Assembly (NCBI GenBank): GCA_949127735.1
Contig: CASBPX010000016.1
Location: forward strand, 1 to 49,447
Origin: Candidatus Obscuribacterales bacterium
GTDB taxonomy: Bacteria > Cyanobacteriota > Vampirovibrionia > Obscuribacterales > Obscuribacteraceae
Direction: 5' to 3'
Length of the DNA stretch: 49,447 nucleotides
Below the pieces are notes generated by a model. It was given only the letters and a program-made list of their open reading frames with translations, searched no databases and had not been told where the DNA came from. Every line of letters starts with the position of its first letter. Position 1 is the first letter of the stretch. A program made the position numbers and the translations under genes. Below, in pieces: positions 8,580 to 17,107 of the stretch.

Positions 8580-10095
8580 GTTTGTAGTCTTTAGGCAAGC
8601 CAAAGTTATACATGCGGTCGAAGGCGTCTTTGAGACCGTCTTCACCACGTTTTGGACGCGAGCCTCCAATGATTTCCACCAGGCGCTTCCAGGTAACGTG
8701 TTGAAAGGCTGTAATATCTTCTGATGTATTGCGGTCTCTTTCGCTTTCCATGATTTTCAACACGCGATCTGACGGCAATTTTTCAAATGCATCAACGCAA
8801 CGAATGTCAAAGTGATTGTCACGGCCGGCATCCAAAATTTCAGTCACTTTTTCAATAGGCATGCGATTTCTGTAATGCCTGACTGAAGTGAGAGCGTCGA
8901 AGACGTCTGCCACGGCAATGATACGTGACAAGAAGGGAATTTCTTCGCCTCTTAAACCGCGATAATATCCAGTGCCGTCCAGTTTTTCATGGTGGCATGA
9001 AGCGACGAAAGGCACCGCGCCCAGTCGTTTGGTGAAAGGCAAATTATTGAGCAAGTCAAAAGTAATGCTGGCATGTTTCTGTACGGTGGCATACTCATCA
9101 GGAGTAAGGCGGCCATTTTTCCAGAGTATGTCTTCCGGTACACCGATTTTGCCATAGTCATGCATCATGGCCGAATAGCGCAACACGTCTAAATCTTCGG
9201 CAATGACGTCAAGGCCACTGCCAATCAGCAAACTGTAATTGGTCACTCTCACAGAGTGGCCGGCCGTTAGCGGGTCACGTTTATCAATTGTTTGGGCTAG
9301 TACTTCTAGCGTTTTATCAACAAAGCTCTCAATTTCGGCATAGGCTTGAGCTTGCTCAATTAGACCTGAAGCTACTGCAGTCAGGGCCTCGAGCCAGTCT
9401 TCATCTTCAGATGTAAACGGACCGGCCAGTTTGTTCAAGACTTGAAATACGCCAATTACGCTGCCTTCGCGGTTGCGCATGGGCACGCAAAGTACACTGC
9501 GAGTTTTATAGCCGGTATGTTTGTCTACGGCCGGGTCAAATCTTTCGTCTTGATAGGCATCCGGAATATTGATAATTTTGCCGGAACGGGCGCAGTGGCT
9601 GACAATAGCCGTCCCCGACATGGGGATGCGAATGGTGCGAGCACCAACGAGACCTTGGGCTACTTGAGTCCAGAGTTCACTCTTTTCCTGGTCTAAAACA
9701 AAAACGCTGCAACGGTCGCATTTGAGCATGTTTTGCGTTTCACGTGTAATGGTCTCGAGCAGAGCGTCGAGCTTGCGCTCGGTGGCCATAGACTTAACCA
9801 CGCGATACAAACCCGACAGAGGTCGCAGACGCTCCAGCTCTTCTTGCAGGCGCAGTGATTTAATTTCGCGTTCAATCAGAACAATCTCGCGCTGGTGTAG
9901 CTCACTTTCGATGTCGCGCAAATCTGTTTGATTTAATTTCGGTTGGCTCAGTGTTTTTGCAGACGTTTCATGCTCTGATGCAGATTCGTGCTCGTGACCG
10001 CCGTGATCGACTTGACCGCCATGACCTACATTGGTATCTTGCGAACCCTGTGTTTGCGATCCTTTTGCCTGCTTGGCCTGCGATCCTTTTGCCAT
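8569..10095 (-). CDS. GAF domain - HD-GYP domain signalling protein
   Basis: A 508-residue protein. Residues 1-50 are low complexity with KGSQ repeats and a His/Gly/Glu-rich patch. Residues ~55-95 are a likely coiled coil, ~108-245 a GAF sensor domain and ~255-445 an HD-GYP domain. The HD pair is H312-D313 in HDYGKIG, followed by HHE at 368-370 and DGTGYY, where the last residue of the GYP signature is Tyr instead of Pro. HD-GYP enzymes hydrolyse cyclic di-GMP or related nucleotides in the cytoplasm. The metal ligands appear intact, so phosphodiesterase activity is plausible. No diguanylate cyclase gene is nearby. Confidence 0.85.
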   Translation of the reverse strand: MAKGSQAKQAKGSQTQGSQDTNVGHGGQVDHGGHEHESASEHETSAKTLSQPKLNQTDLRDIESELHQREIVLIEREIKSLRLQEELERLRPLSGLYRVVKSMATERKLDALLETITRETQNMLKCDRCSVFVLDQEKSELWTQVAQGLVGARTIRIPMSGTAIVSHCARSGKIINIPDAYQDERFDPAVDKHTGYKTRSVLCVPMRNREGSVIGVFQVLNKLAGPFTSEDEDWLEALTAVASGLIEQAQAYAEIESFVDKTLEVLAQTIDKRDPLTAGHSVRVTNYSLLIGSGLDVIAEDLDVLRYSAMMHDYGKIGVPEDILWKNGRLTPDEYATVQKHASITFDLLNNLPFTKRLGAVPFVASCHHEKLDGTGYYRGLRGEEIPFLSRIIAVADVFDALTSVRHYRNRMPIEKVTEILDAGRDNHFDIRCVDAFEKLPSDRVLKIMESERDRNTSEDITAFQHVTWKRLVEIIGGSRPKRGEDGLKDAFDRMYNFGLPKDYKPLD

Positions 10096-10137
10096 TTTGT
10101 TAGCCTCTTGCTCTCACTAACTCTTATACCCAATCAA

Positions 10138-10896
10138 TTATTGATCTTGGTGTTGAAGACTCTTAGGATAGGCTGGTGCTTCCAGGCGGCGCCAGATCAA
10201 TAACCAGGCCTTGCCGATTACACGTTTTTGATCAAGAAAGCCCCATACGTGGCCATCTTCTGAATTGTTGCGATTGTCGCCCATCATGAAAAGGCAATGT
10301 GCTGGCACAATAATCGGTTCGTTGACCTGTTTATCAGTGCAGGGGCGAATAAATTCGTTCTTTGAGTTACGCCCTTTGATGTCACCCATAACGGTCAAGC
10401 TATAGGCTGGTACTTCTTTAATGTAGGCCGATTCGTCTAAAAGCTGGCCATTGACGTAAACACCCTGGCCGGCAACAACGCGAATCATGTCGCCTTCAAG
10501 ACCAATCACTCGTTTAATAAAGGCGGCATCATTAGGGAAAAATGGCAAACCCGTCAGGCGCCCTAACCAGTGCAGCGGTTCGTTAGAAAGTTCTTCGCCG
10601 CCCATCTCAATTGCTGGTGGATAGAAAACCAGAATATCGCCGCGCTCTATTGGCTTAGCCAGGTGACCGGAAATTTTTTCCACAATCAAGCGGTCGTTGA
10701 TCTGCAGAGTGGGCTCCATTGAGCTGGAGGGAATATAGCGCGCTTCGGCGATGCCCCAGCGAATGCCTATTAATAAAATCAAGGTGACGACAATCAGCTC
10801 AAGCGCTTCTCTGACGAAACCCTTCATAAAACCTTTAGGGGAGTTATCTGGCGCGGTGTTCTCTGTTTGTTGCGGTGCTGATGTGGTCACAGGCAA
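10138..10896 (-). CDS. lepB: Signal peptidase I
   Basis: A 252-residue type I (S26) leader peptidase that removes signal peptides at the outer face of the membrane. One N-terminal transmembrane helix covers residues ~30-48. Box B gives PSSSMEPT with catalytic Ser59, box D gives FIKRVIG with catalytic Lys128, and box E is the MGDNRNNSEDGHVWG stretch. The catalytic dyad is complete. An insertion between boxes C and D (residues ~95-120) is longer than in the shortest homologues. The gene lies between gcvPA upstream and the HD-GYP gene downstream, all on the minus strand. Confidence 0.93.
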   Translation of the reverse strand: MPVTTSAPQQTENTAPDNSPKGFMKGFVREALELIVVTLILLIGIRWGIAEARYIPSSSMEPTLQINDRLIVEKISGHLAKPIERGDILVFYPPAIEMGGEELSNEPLHWLGRLTGLPFFPNDAAFIKRVIGLEGDMIRVVAGQGVYVNGQLLDESAYIKEVPAYSLTVMGDIKGRNSKNEFIRPCTDKQVNEPIIVPAHCLFMMGDNRNNSEDGHVWGFLDQKRVIGKAWLLIWRRLEAPAYPKSLQHQDQ

Positions 10897-10939
10897 AATG
10901 TATTTCCCAATTTTTCAATTTTTCCAAATTATTTAGAGA

Positions 10940-12367
10940 TTATACAGTTAAAACCTTTTTTTTGACGGCCTTGGCCGACAGCGTGGCCTCTACGGCCTCC
11001 ACAAAGGTATTCAATTCTTCAACCGCATTCATTTCAGTTACGGCAATGAGGATGGAATTGCTCAGTTGCGGATAGTGAGTAGAGAGCTTAATGCCGCCAA
11101 GAATGCCTTGAGCCTTGAGCTGATTCAGTACTTCCGGTACGGTAGCCGATTTTGGCAATGTCAGGGCAAACTCATTGAAGAATGGCTGCTCAGCAAATGT
11201 CAGGCTGACGCCTTCGATTTGTACCAGTTTGTCGGCTAGATAGTGCGCGCGCTGCAGGCTGATATTCGCCAGTTCACGCAAACCTTGAGGGCCCATGCAT
11301 GTGAGATAAACCAGCATGGCAAGTGCATTGAGAGCCTGGTTGGTGCAGATATTGGAAGTAGCCTTAGCACGTCTGATGTGTTGTTCGCGAGTTTGCAGAG
11401 TGAGCGTGAAGGCTCTCTGGCCTCGGTTATCGACGGTCATACCGGCCAGTCGTCCGGGCAGCTGGCGAATAAATTCTTTGCGGCAGGCCATATAACCAGC
11501 TGATGGGCCGCCGAAGCTGAGGAAATTACCGCAACTTTGCGCGTCACCAACTACGATATCAGCACCTAAATCGCCGGGCGCTTTTAGTAAGCCAAGACTT
11601 ACCGGATCACTAATCACAACGAGCAGCGCGCCTTGAGCATGCACTGATTGAGCAAGTGTTTCTAAAGCTTCGACGCAACCAAAAAAGTTAGGGTATTGCA
11701 CAACAAAGCAAGCCACATCGCTATCTAGAAGTGACTCTAAATCACTGCCTGGGCCGCAGGAAACACCATTTTCATTTTTGACGACCACAGTTTCAATAGC
11801 GCACGAATTGGCGTAGGTTTCAGTGACCATGCGATGTTCAGGATTAACTGAAGCAGCGATGAATACTTTTTTTCGCTCTGTCAAACGCACTGCCATCATG
11901 GCCGCTTCGGCACAGGCTGTGGGTCCGTCGTACATAGAAGCGTTAGCAACATCCATTCCTGTAATTAAACAGATGGCGGTCTGGAACTCATAAATGGCTT
12001 GCAGGCTGCCTTGCGATACTTCCGGTTGATAGGGAGTGTAGGCTGTGGCAAATTCGGAGCGCGAAATTATGGCGGGCACCACTGCTGGTACGAACCTTCT
12101 ATAAGATCCACCACCAAGAAAAGAAATTTGTTGGCTGGTTGGTTTGTTTTTAGCAGCCAGTTTTTGCAACTGATTCGATAATTCCAGCTCTGAGAGCCCT
12201 TCGGCAATCTCTAGCGGTTTGGCGCGCACATTGGCCGGAATGTGGCTAATCAGTTCTTCGAAAGTTTTGACACCAATGGTTTTGAGCATTTCTTCTCGCT
12301 CTGCCTCGGTATTGGGCAGATAAGGGAAATGCAGCTCTTGATCGTCAATGTTGTTGATTTTCGTCAT
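10940..12367 (-). CDS. gcvPA: Glycine decarboxylase (P protein) subunit 1
   Basis: A 475-residue protein matching the N-terminal half of the split glycine decarboxylase of the glycine cleavage system. Typical stretches include FLGGGSYRRFVPA, TPYQPEVSQGSLQ, MDVANASMYDGPTA and the QTREQHIRRAKATSNICTNQ region. The split P protein works as GcvPA plus GcvPB, and GcvPB carries the PLP lysine. No gcvPB, gcvT or gcvH is present in this window: the next gene downstream is lepB. The partner must be encoded elsewhere if the enzyme works. Confidence 0.92.
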   Translation of the reverse strand: MTKINNIDDQELHFPYLPNTEAEREEMLKTIGVKTFEELISHIPANVRAKPLEIAEGLSELELSNQLQKLAAKNKPTSQQISFLGGGSYRRFVPAVVPAIISRSEFATAYTPYQPEVSQGSLQAIYEFQTAICLITGMDVANASMYDGPTACAEAAMMAVRLTERKKVFIAASVNPEHRMVTETYANSCAIETVVVKNENGVSCGPGSDLESLLDSDVACFVVQYPNFFGCVEALETLAQSVHAQGALLVVISDPVSLGLLKAPGDLGADIVVGDAQSCGNFLSFGGPSAGYMACRKEFIRQLPGRLAGMTVDNRGQRAFTLTLQTREQHIRRAKATSNICTNQALNALAMLVYLTCMGPQGLRELANISLQRAHYLADKLVQIEGVSLTFAEQPFFNEFALTLPKSATVPEVLNQLKAQGILGGIKLSTHYPQLSNSILIAVTEMNAVEELNTFVEAVEATLSAKAVKKKVLTV

Positions 12368-12380
12368 TGTGAATCACTTA

Positions 12381-12405
12381 TAAGTGTAGCTTCCTAAGTG
12401 TAGCT
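12381..12405. repeat. Two direct copies of an 11-bp sequence upstream of gcvPA
   Basis: TAAGTGTAGCT occurs at 12381-12391 and again at 12395-12405, 14 bp apart start to start, 14 bases upstream of the gcvPA start codon. It could be a regulator site or simple slippage. It does not look like a glycine riboswitch. Confidence 0.6.
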
Positions 12406-12484
12406 ATTAGAGCGCTGTTTTTGTACTGTTTGGGCAAAGCTAGAGCGTCACGCGCGATAATAAAAAACACATTCGAGAATTTAG

Positions 12485-13114
12485 ATGGCTGTGAAAATTA
12501 TTGTTGGTCTTGGAAATCCGGGCGCGCGCTATGAACATACAAGACACAATGTGGGCTTTCGCCTGGCCGAAATGCTTGCCACCAAATTGGCTGACAGTAG
12601 CGAAGGGCGAACTGATTTTCGTCAATCAAGCTCTATGCAGTGTGATTATGCGCGTTTGAAAGTGGCAAGCGACGACATTATCATTGTCAAGCCGCTTACA
12701 TATATGAACTTGTCTGGGCAAGCAGTGCAGAAAGTTTTGCACTGGTACAAAGTTAAGGCTGAGTCAGGGTCTGTGCTTGTCACCCATGATGACGTATCGC
12801 TCGACACCGGCCGTTTGCGCTTTCAAAAGGGTGGTGGTGCCGGCGGTCAGCATGGAGTGGAGTCGATAATTGAGTCTTTGTCGGGCAACAAGCAATTTGA
12901 TCGTTTAAAAATTGGGGTTGGTCCTGACCCTGGCGGTGCCACCAGGGGTGATTACGTCCTGGCTGCTGTCTCGCTTGAGCAGAGAGAAATTCTCGACAAA
13001 ATGCTTTTGACCGCTTGTGACGCACTTAAATTTTGGCTCACAAACGATATTGACAAATGCGCCAATCGCTTCAATTCTATTGACCTGTCGCCGAAGGTCA
13101 GCGAGCAAAATTGA
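12485..13114 (+). CDS. pth: Peptidyl-tRNA hydrolase
   Basis: A 209-residue enzyme that cleaves the ester bond of peptidyl-tRNAs dropped from ribosomes. Signatures are GLGNPGARYEHTRHNVGF with catalytic His21, the KPLTYMNLSG motif, the HDDVSLDTGRLRFQKGG region with the conserved Asp, and GGQHGVESI. Length and motif order are normal for bacterial Pth. It is divergent from gcvPA and separated from the respiratory operon by 247 bp in which I see no gene. Confidence 0.95.
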   Translation: MAVKIIVGLGNPGARYEHTRHNVGFRLAEMLATKLADSSEGRTDFRQSSSMQCDYARLKVASDDIIIVKPLTYMNLSGQAVQKVLHWYKVKAESGSVLVTHDDVSLDTGRLRFQKGGGAGGQHGVESIIESLSGNKQFDRLKIGVGPDPGGATRGDYVLAAVSLEQREILDKMLLTACDALKFWLTNDIDKCANRFNSIDLSPKVSEQN

Positions 13115-13361
13115 CTGGCAAAATGAAATTCGGCTAAGGCGCATATCTACTGGATTCACATTGGCTGCCTTGCGTATGGTTTCTGTCTATTATCGACAGT
13201 TACGCTTTGTATCAAAGACAAACTCTATGTCTTGAAGCTCCTCTAACGCTGAAATAATTCTTGTATGAAAACTCATCGTAGTGCAGAGGGATTGAGGCGA
13301 TGTCAGTAGCCTAGAATCACACATGAGTCAAGGCAAGGAGCCTTTGAAGGGGTACCGTTAA

Positions 13362-14777
13362 GTGTCTATGAACAGTTTGGCACAAACAAGTTTGCTAGAA
13401 AGATTTCTCAGCGCCAGGGAAGGCAGCGCCAGTCGCAACTTTTTCTTGTCGGCGCTCTGGTGGTCTTTGTGGGGAATGGGCGCCGGCATGCTAGCCGGAA
13501 CTGAATTTTCGATGCCCGACCTGATTCGCGGCGTGCCGCAATTATCTATGCCGCACTTAAGAATGTGGCACGTCAACGCCGTAGCCATCGGTTGGCTGTC
13601 TATGGGTTATGTGGGCTCCATGTTCCATATGGTGCCGACGCTTTGCAAAACCAAACTGTACAGCGAGCGACTGGGCAACTTTACGATGTGGGCCTGGAAC
13701 ATCCTCATGATTGGAGCGTTCTGCACGCTATTGAATGGCAACACTGAAGGTCGAGAATATGCCGAATTAGGCGCCGTTCTTGACGTTATTGTTGTGATCG
13801 GTCTGGTCTCTGTGGCTTTCAACATTTATATGACCATTGTTCAGCGTAAAGTGAAAAAGCTCTACGTATCACTCTGGTATTTCCTCGGATCGCTCTTCTG
13901 GTTTCCGCTTGTATACGTGATCGGCCAGCGCACTTTCGTTGCTCTGCCTGGTCTTAATGACGCCATCATTGGTTGGTTCTACGGCCACAATATTCTTGGC
14001 ATGTGGTTCACCACTGTTGGTGTCGGCATGATGTATTTCTTGATTCCACGCTTCACCAAAGCTCCTCTATATAGTCACGGCTTGTCGATGTTGGGTTTCT
14101 GGGGCATTGCTCTGTTTTATGCACCAACTGGAACGCACCACATTCTGCAATCACCAGTGCCTGAGTGGTTGAAGGCAATTGCCGTCATCTCTTCCATCTT
14201 CTTACTGGTGCCGGTTCTGACCGTGCTCACCAATTTCTTCATGACCATGCGCGGAAAATGGGGACAGGTGGCCACTGACCTGCCACTGCGTTTCGCCGTT
14301 ACTTCTTGCATGTTTTATTTGGTTACTTGTACTCAAGGGCCGTTCCAGGCTACACGCTGGATTAACTGGTATATCCACTTTACTCAATGGGTAGTAGGCC
14401 ACGCTCACTTAGCGCTGCTGGGAACCTTCTCATTCATTCTTACCTCATCACTTTATTACTGCATGCCGCGTTTGACTGGCCGCGAATGGCACAGTCAGGG
14501 GCTGATTAGAGCGCACTACTGGCTCAAATTCTTAGGCTTCATGTTGATGATGACGTCTCTGACTACAGCTGGTCTTGTGCAAGCTGCCGGTTGGGCGTTG
14601 GGATATCCAGTGGACCAGTGGAGCCTGTCCCTGCACCCGTACTGGTTCTTGCGGGCAATCAGTGGATTTATGATCGTCACCGGTCAATGTTTGTTTGCAT
14701 ACAACACATTCAAAACGCTCTATACACCCAGAGCTACAGCCGATGCGACAGTTAAGGCTCGGGAGGTCAAAGTCTAA
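13362..14777 (+). CDS. ccoN: cbb3-type cytochrome c oxidase subunit I
   Basis: A 471-residue heme-copper oxidase core subunit with about 12 membrane helices. The ligands can be placed: H70 and H349 for the low-spin heme b, H209 (in YGHN) plus H259-H260 for CuB, and H347 (in GHAH) for heme b3. Y253, four residues after the conserved FW-containing segment, occupies the position of the His-linked tyrosine of cbb3 oxidases when aligned from the GHN motif, so the catalytic centre is complete. The GTG start has GAAGGGG at 13346-13352 with good spacing; the ATG two codons on is less well placed. It is the first gene of the respiratory operon, and its stop overlaps the next start (TAATG). Confidence 0.93.
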   Translation: MSMNSLAQTSLLERFLSAREGSASRNFFLSALWWSLWGMGAGMLAGTEFSMPDLIRGVPQLSMPHLRMWHVNAVAIGWLSMGYVGSMFHMVPTLCKTKLYSERLGNFTMWAWNILMIGAFCTLLNGNTEGREYAELGAVLDVIVVIGLVSVAFNIYMTIVQRKVKKLYVSLWYFLGSLFWFPLVYVIGQRTFVALPGLNDAIIGWFYGHNILGMWFTTVGVGMMYFLIPRFTKAPLYSHGLSMLGFWGIALFYAPTGTHHILQSPVPEWLKAIAVISSIFLLVPVLTVLTNFFMTMRGKWGQVATDLPLRFAVTSCMFYLVTCTQGPFQATRWINWYIHFTQWVVGHAHLALLGTFSFILTSSLYYCMPRLTGREWHSQGLIRAHYWLKFLGFMLMMTSLTTAGLVQAAGWALGYPVDQWSLSLHPYWFLRAISGFMIVTGQCLFAYNTFKTLYTPRATADATVKAREVKV

Positions 14778-15721
14778 TGTACGGTTACCGACTTGGTGCA
14801 ATTGGCATTGTTACCACGTTTTTCATCATTATTTTCTCCACGGTGCTCATGCCCATGGTGCTTTTCAATCCAAAAGCCTCAGGACGCGGCAACGACTACA
14901 AAGTAATTCCACTGGCTGTTGGTGACGCTGCTCGCGGTCGTCAAATATATGTACGTGAAGGTTGCTTCTATTGCCACACGCAATTTACTCGTATTCAAGA
15001 TCGTGGCTACGGGCCGCTCGTCAAAGAAGGCGACTATGTCTACGAAACTCCGCACCAATTAGGTACCGCTCGCACGGGGCCTGACCTTACTAATGAAGGC
15101 GGACGTTTCCCTTCGCAATGGCAGAAGGCTCACTTGATTTCACCACGTGCTATGAAGCCTGGTTCAATCATGCCGAGCTTCAGCTATCTGTCTGAACGTG
15201 ACATGAACGACCTGGTGCAATACATTCAGACTCTTGGTAATAAGCGCACCGTCACTGCCTTTGTTACTCCGCCTGATGAGTATTTGCCCACTACCCCACA
15301 AGGTCGCGGCCTGGCAGCTCGCAAAAACGTTGACACCGCATCTGATGCCGCAGCCAATGCCGGTCGTGGTATCTACACCCAAAACTGTGCTTCTTGCCAT
15401 GGTCTGGAAGGTCTCGGTAATGGCCCTAATGCCATCACGCTAGAGAAAAAGCCACCGAATCTAAGTCGCGATTACTACAAGCAATATCCTGATGAACATT
15501 GGTTCTACCGCATTTCAGAAGGGGTTACCGGAACAAGAATGCCGCGTTTCCAATCAATATTGTCTGAAGAGCAAAGATGGTATCTGGTGGCATATTTGAA
15601 AACTCTGCCGAAAGATCATGAAGTGACCATCAACAATCTTGATCAACTCAATGTTGTTGAACCTACACATCTTCCAGTCTTGACCAAACAGGTTTATGAA
15701 CCGCACCACGGTAAAGAATAA
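14777..15721 (+). CDS. ccoO: CcoO-type monoheme cytochrome c fused to a second cytochrome c domain
   Basis: A 314-residue membrane-anchored diheme protein. One N-terminal helix (residues ~8-30) is followed by a CcoO-like domain: heme motif CFYCH at 63-67, preceded by GRQIYVREG as in CcoO, and axial Met132 in IMPSF. A second class I cytochrome c domain has CASCH at 204-208 and axial Met255 in RMPRF. CcoO normally carries one heme, and the separate CcoP carries two. No free CcoP follows, so this protein seems to merge CcoO with half of CcoP. It would pass electrons from cytochrome c to CcoN on the outer face of the membrane. Confidence 0.88.
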   Translation: MYGYRLGAIGIVTTFFIIIFSTVLMPMVLFNPKASGRGNDYKVIPLAVGDAARGRQIYVREGCFYCHTQFTRIQDRGYGPLVKEGDYVYETPHQLGTARTGPDLTNEGGRFPSQWQKAHLISPRAMKPGSIMPSFSYLSERDMNDLVQYIQTLGNKRTVTAFVTPPDEYLPTTPQGRGLAARKNVDTASDAAANAGRGIYTQNCASCHGLEGLGNGPNAITLEKKPPNLSRDYYKQYPDEHWFYRISEGVTGTRMPRFQSILSEEQRWYLVAYLKTLPKDHEVTINNLDQLNVVEPTHLPVLTKQVYEPHHGKE

Positions 15722-15732
15722 AGGAGAGTACT

Positions 15733-15972
15733 ATGTGTCCTAATTGTGTTCTCAATGGAGCCAGCCTCAGTTCTGGCCTATGGATTGCATTCGGCATATG
15801 TGGACTCTTCTTTGCTATTGCTGTAGTTGGCGTTCTGTGGGCATTTCGCAATGGCGAATTCGAAGATCTTGAATCAGTCAAATTTGACATGCTCGACGAT
15901 AGCGAAGAGCTGGTGCTAGGCAATAAGGCCAAAGCTGCTGTGGAAAAACTTCGTGCGCAAGGCGAAGCGTAA
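15733..15972 (+). CDS. ccoS: CcoS/FixS-like cbb3 oxidase maturation protein
   Basis: A 79-residue protein with one transmembrane helix (residues ~14-37) followed by WAFRNGEFEDLE, the hallmark of CcoS/FixS (single helix then xxGQFDDLE). CcoS is needed for cofactor assembly into CcoN. Unusual here is the N-terminal CPNC, a CxxC pair right after the start Met that might bind a metal. The SD AAAGGAGAG lies a few bases upstream. Its place directly after the oxidase subunits supports the call. CcoG, CcoH and CcoI are not seen nearby. Confidence 0.8.
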   Translation: MCPNCVLNGASLSSGLWIAFGICGLFFAIAVVGVLWAFRNGEFEDLESVKFDMLDDSEELVLGNKAKAAVEKLRAQGEA

Positions 15973-15991
15973 TTATAAAGGGATATGGAAA

Positions 15992-16168
15992 ATGGCTGAA
16001 GAAGTCAAAAAAATAGTTACTCCGAATACACCGGTTGATGATGATCACTACGAAGTGGTCTCCGAATACCGAATCGGTGAAGGTGCCCCGCCACCTTTTC
16101 TGGTGATTTGCTTCATCCTGATTTTTGTCTATGCAGCGGTGTCCTGGATTCCCTTCTTTGGTTATTAG
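15992..16168 (+). CDS. Small single-helix membrane protein of the respiratory operon
   Basis: A 58-residue protein: a charged N-terminal half, then one transmembrane helix (residues ~37-53) ending WIPFFGY. The start at ATG 15992 has AAAGGGA about 8 bases upstream. An in-frame upstream start at 15953 would overlap ccoS and lacks such a site. I do not recognise the family. Position and size suggest a small structural subunit, comparable in role to CcoQ/CcoH, but there is no sequence proof. Confidence 0.7.
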   Translation: MAEEVKKIVTPNTPVDDDHYEVVSEYRIGEGAPPPFLVICFILIFVYAAVSWIPFFGY

Positions 16169-16174
16169 AGGAAG

Positions 16175-17083
16175 ATGTCACTTAGTAAGCCCAAAATGGT
16201 TTTAGATAACCATAAAAATCTCTCCCCGGCTGCTTCACTGCTGCTGGCACTGTCTACCTGCCTGGTGGTGGTCGGCCTTTCGGCTTGCACCAGCAGTAAG
16301 GTCACTGTGCCCGCGTCTGATCATGGTCTGGTGAGCACAAAAGTTACCCTGGGCGATCGTGAACCGATCTGGCCCAATGACGATCCTTCCGTTCCGGATG
16401 GTAAAGGCGTCTACGAGGCCCAAAATTGCGCCAGCTGCCACGGAGCCGACGGTAAACCAGTTGCCGGTAAGGCCTCTGTTGATTTTTCCAGCAAAGAGTG
16501 GGGCCGAAAACAAAAGCCTGTTGAGCAGTACGATTTCATTACATTCGGTAAAGAAAGCGAAACAACAAAAGGTGGTTTCGAGCACCCTACAGTGCAGTTA
16601 AAATTGCGTCCGCCGCAAATTTGGAACATGGTTTTCTATGTGCGCAGCCTCTCCACACCACCTTTGACCGATACTGAAATAGCTGATATGTCGCCGGTCT
16701 TCGGCGGAAACTGTGCAGTTTGCCATGGCGCTAAAGGTTATGGCAACGGCCCGCTCATGAAGGGCAACGTACTTGAGCCGGCACCGGCAAACTTCCAGAG
16801 CTTCCCAAGGTTCTTTGATCGCACCGACGAACTTTTGTGGGATCACATCGCCAACGGTATAAAGTGGGAAGGGATGCCTAATTTCCTTGGCAAAACAGAC
16901 AAAGCTAAGAAAATTACCTTTGACGAACCCTATATATGGAAGCTCGTAGGCTACGTTCGTCACTTCCACGAGAGTAATGCTCCGGAAGATGCTACCCGTG
17001 CTCGTCAAGCCAAAGAAGATAAAGAAGAGAAAGAAAGTAAAGATAAAGGCGAGCAGTCAAATATAAGTAAGCCGCAGACCTAG
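16175..17083 (+). CDS. Diheme cytochrome c lipoprotein
   Basis: A 302-residue exported protein with a lipobox LSAC (lipidated Cys38). Two class I cytochrome c domains have heme motifs CASCH at 85-89 and CAVCH at 180-184. The second domain has a clear GMPNF axial-Met motif. In the first domain I see no Met-Pro motif at the expected place, so its sixth ligand may differ (His137 is a candidate). The tail is highly charged (Lys/Glu/Asp). Between the oxidase and the Rieske/cytochrome b genes, it is a good candidate for the electron carrier linking them. Confidence 0.87.
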   Translation: MSLSKPKMVLDNHKNLSPAASLLLALSTCLVVVGLSACTSSKVTVPASDHGLVSTKVTLGDREPIWPNDDPSVPDGKGVYEAQNCASCHGADGKPVAGKASVDFSSKEWGRKQKPVEQYDFITFGKESETTKGGFEHPTVQLKLRPPQIWNMVFYVRSLSTPPLTDTEIADMSPVFGGNCAVCHGAKGYGNGPLMKGNVLEPAPANFQSFPRFFDRTDELLWDHIANGIKWEGMPNFLGKTDKAKKITFDEPYIWKLVGYVRHFHESNAPEDATRARQAKEDKEEKESKDKGEQSNISKPQT

Positions 17084-17107
17084 CCCATTCAGATCAGGAA
17101 AAAGACA

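Noticed and set aside
12381-12405. Glycine riboswitch before gcvPA
   Set aside because: The leader is short and shows direct repeats, not the paired aptamer structure.
13115-13361. Promoter candidates before ccoN (TTGAAG 13232 with AATAAT 13253)
   Set aside because: Spacing is only 15 bp and other pairs are equally weak; no FNR-type palindrome is clear.
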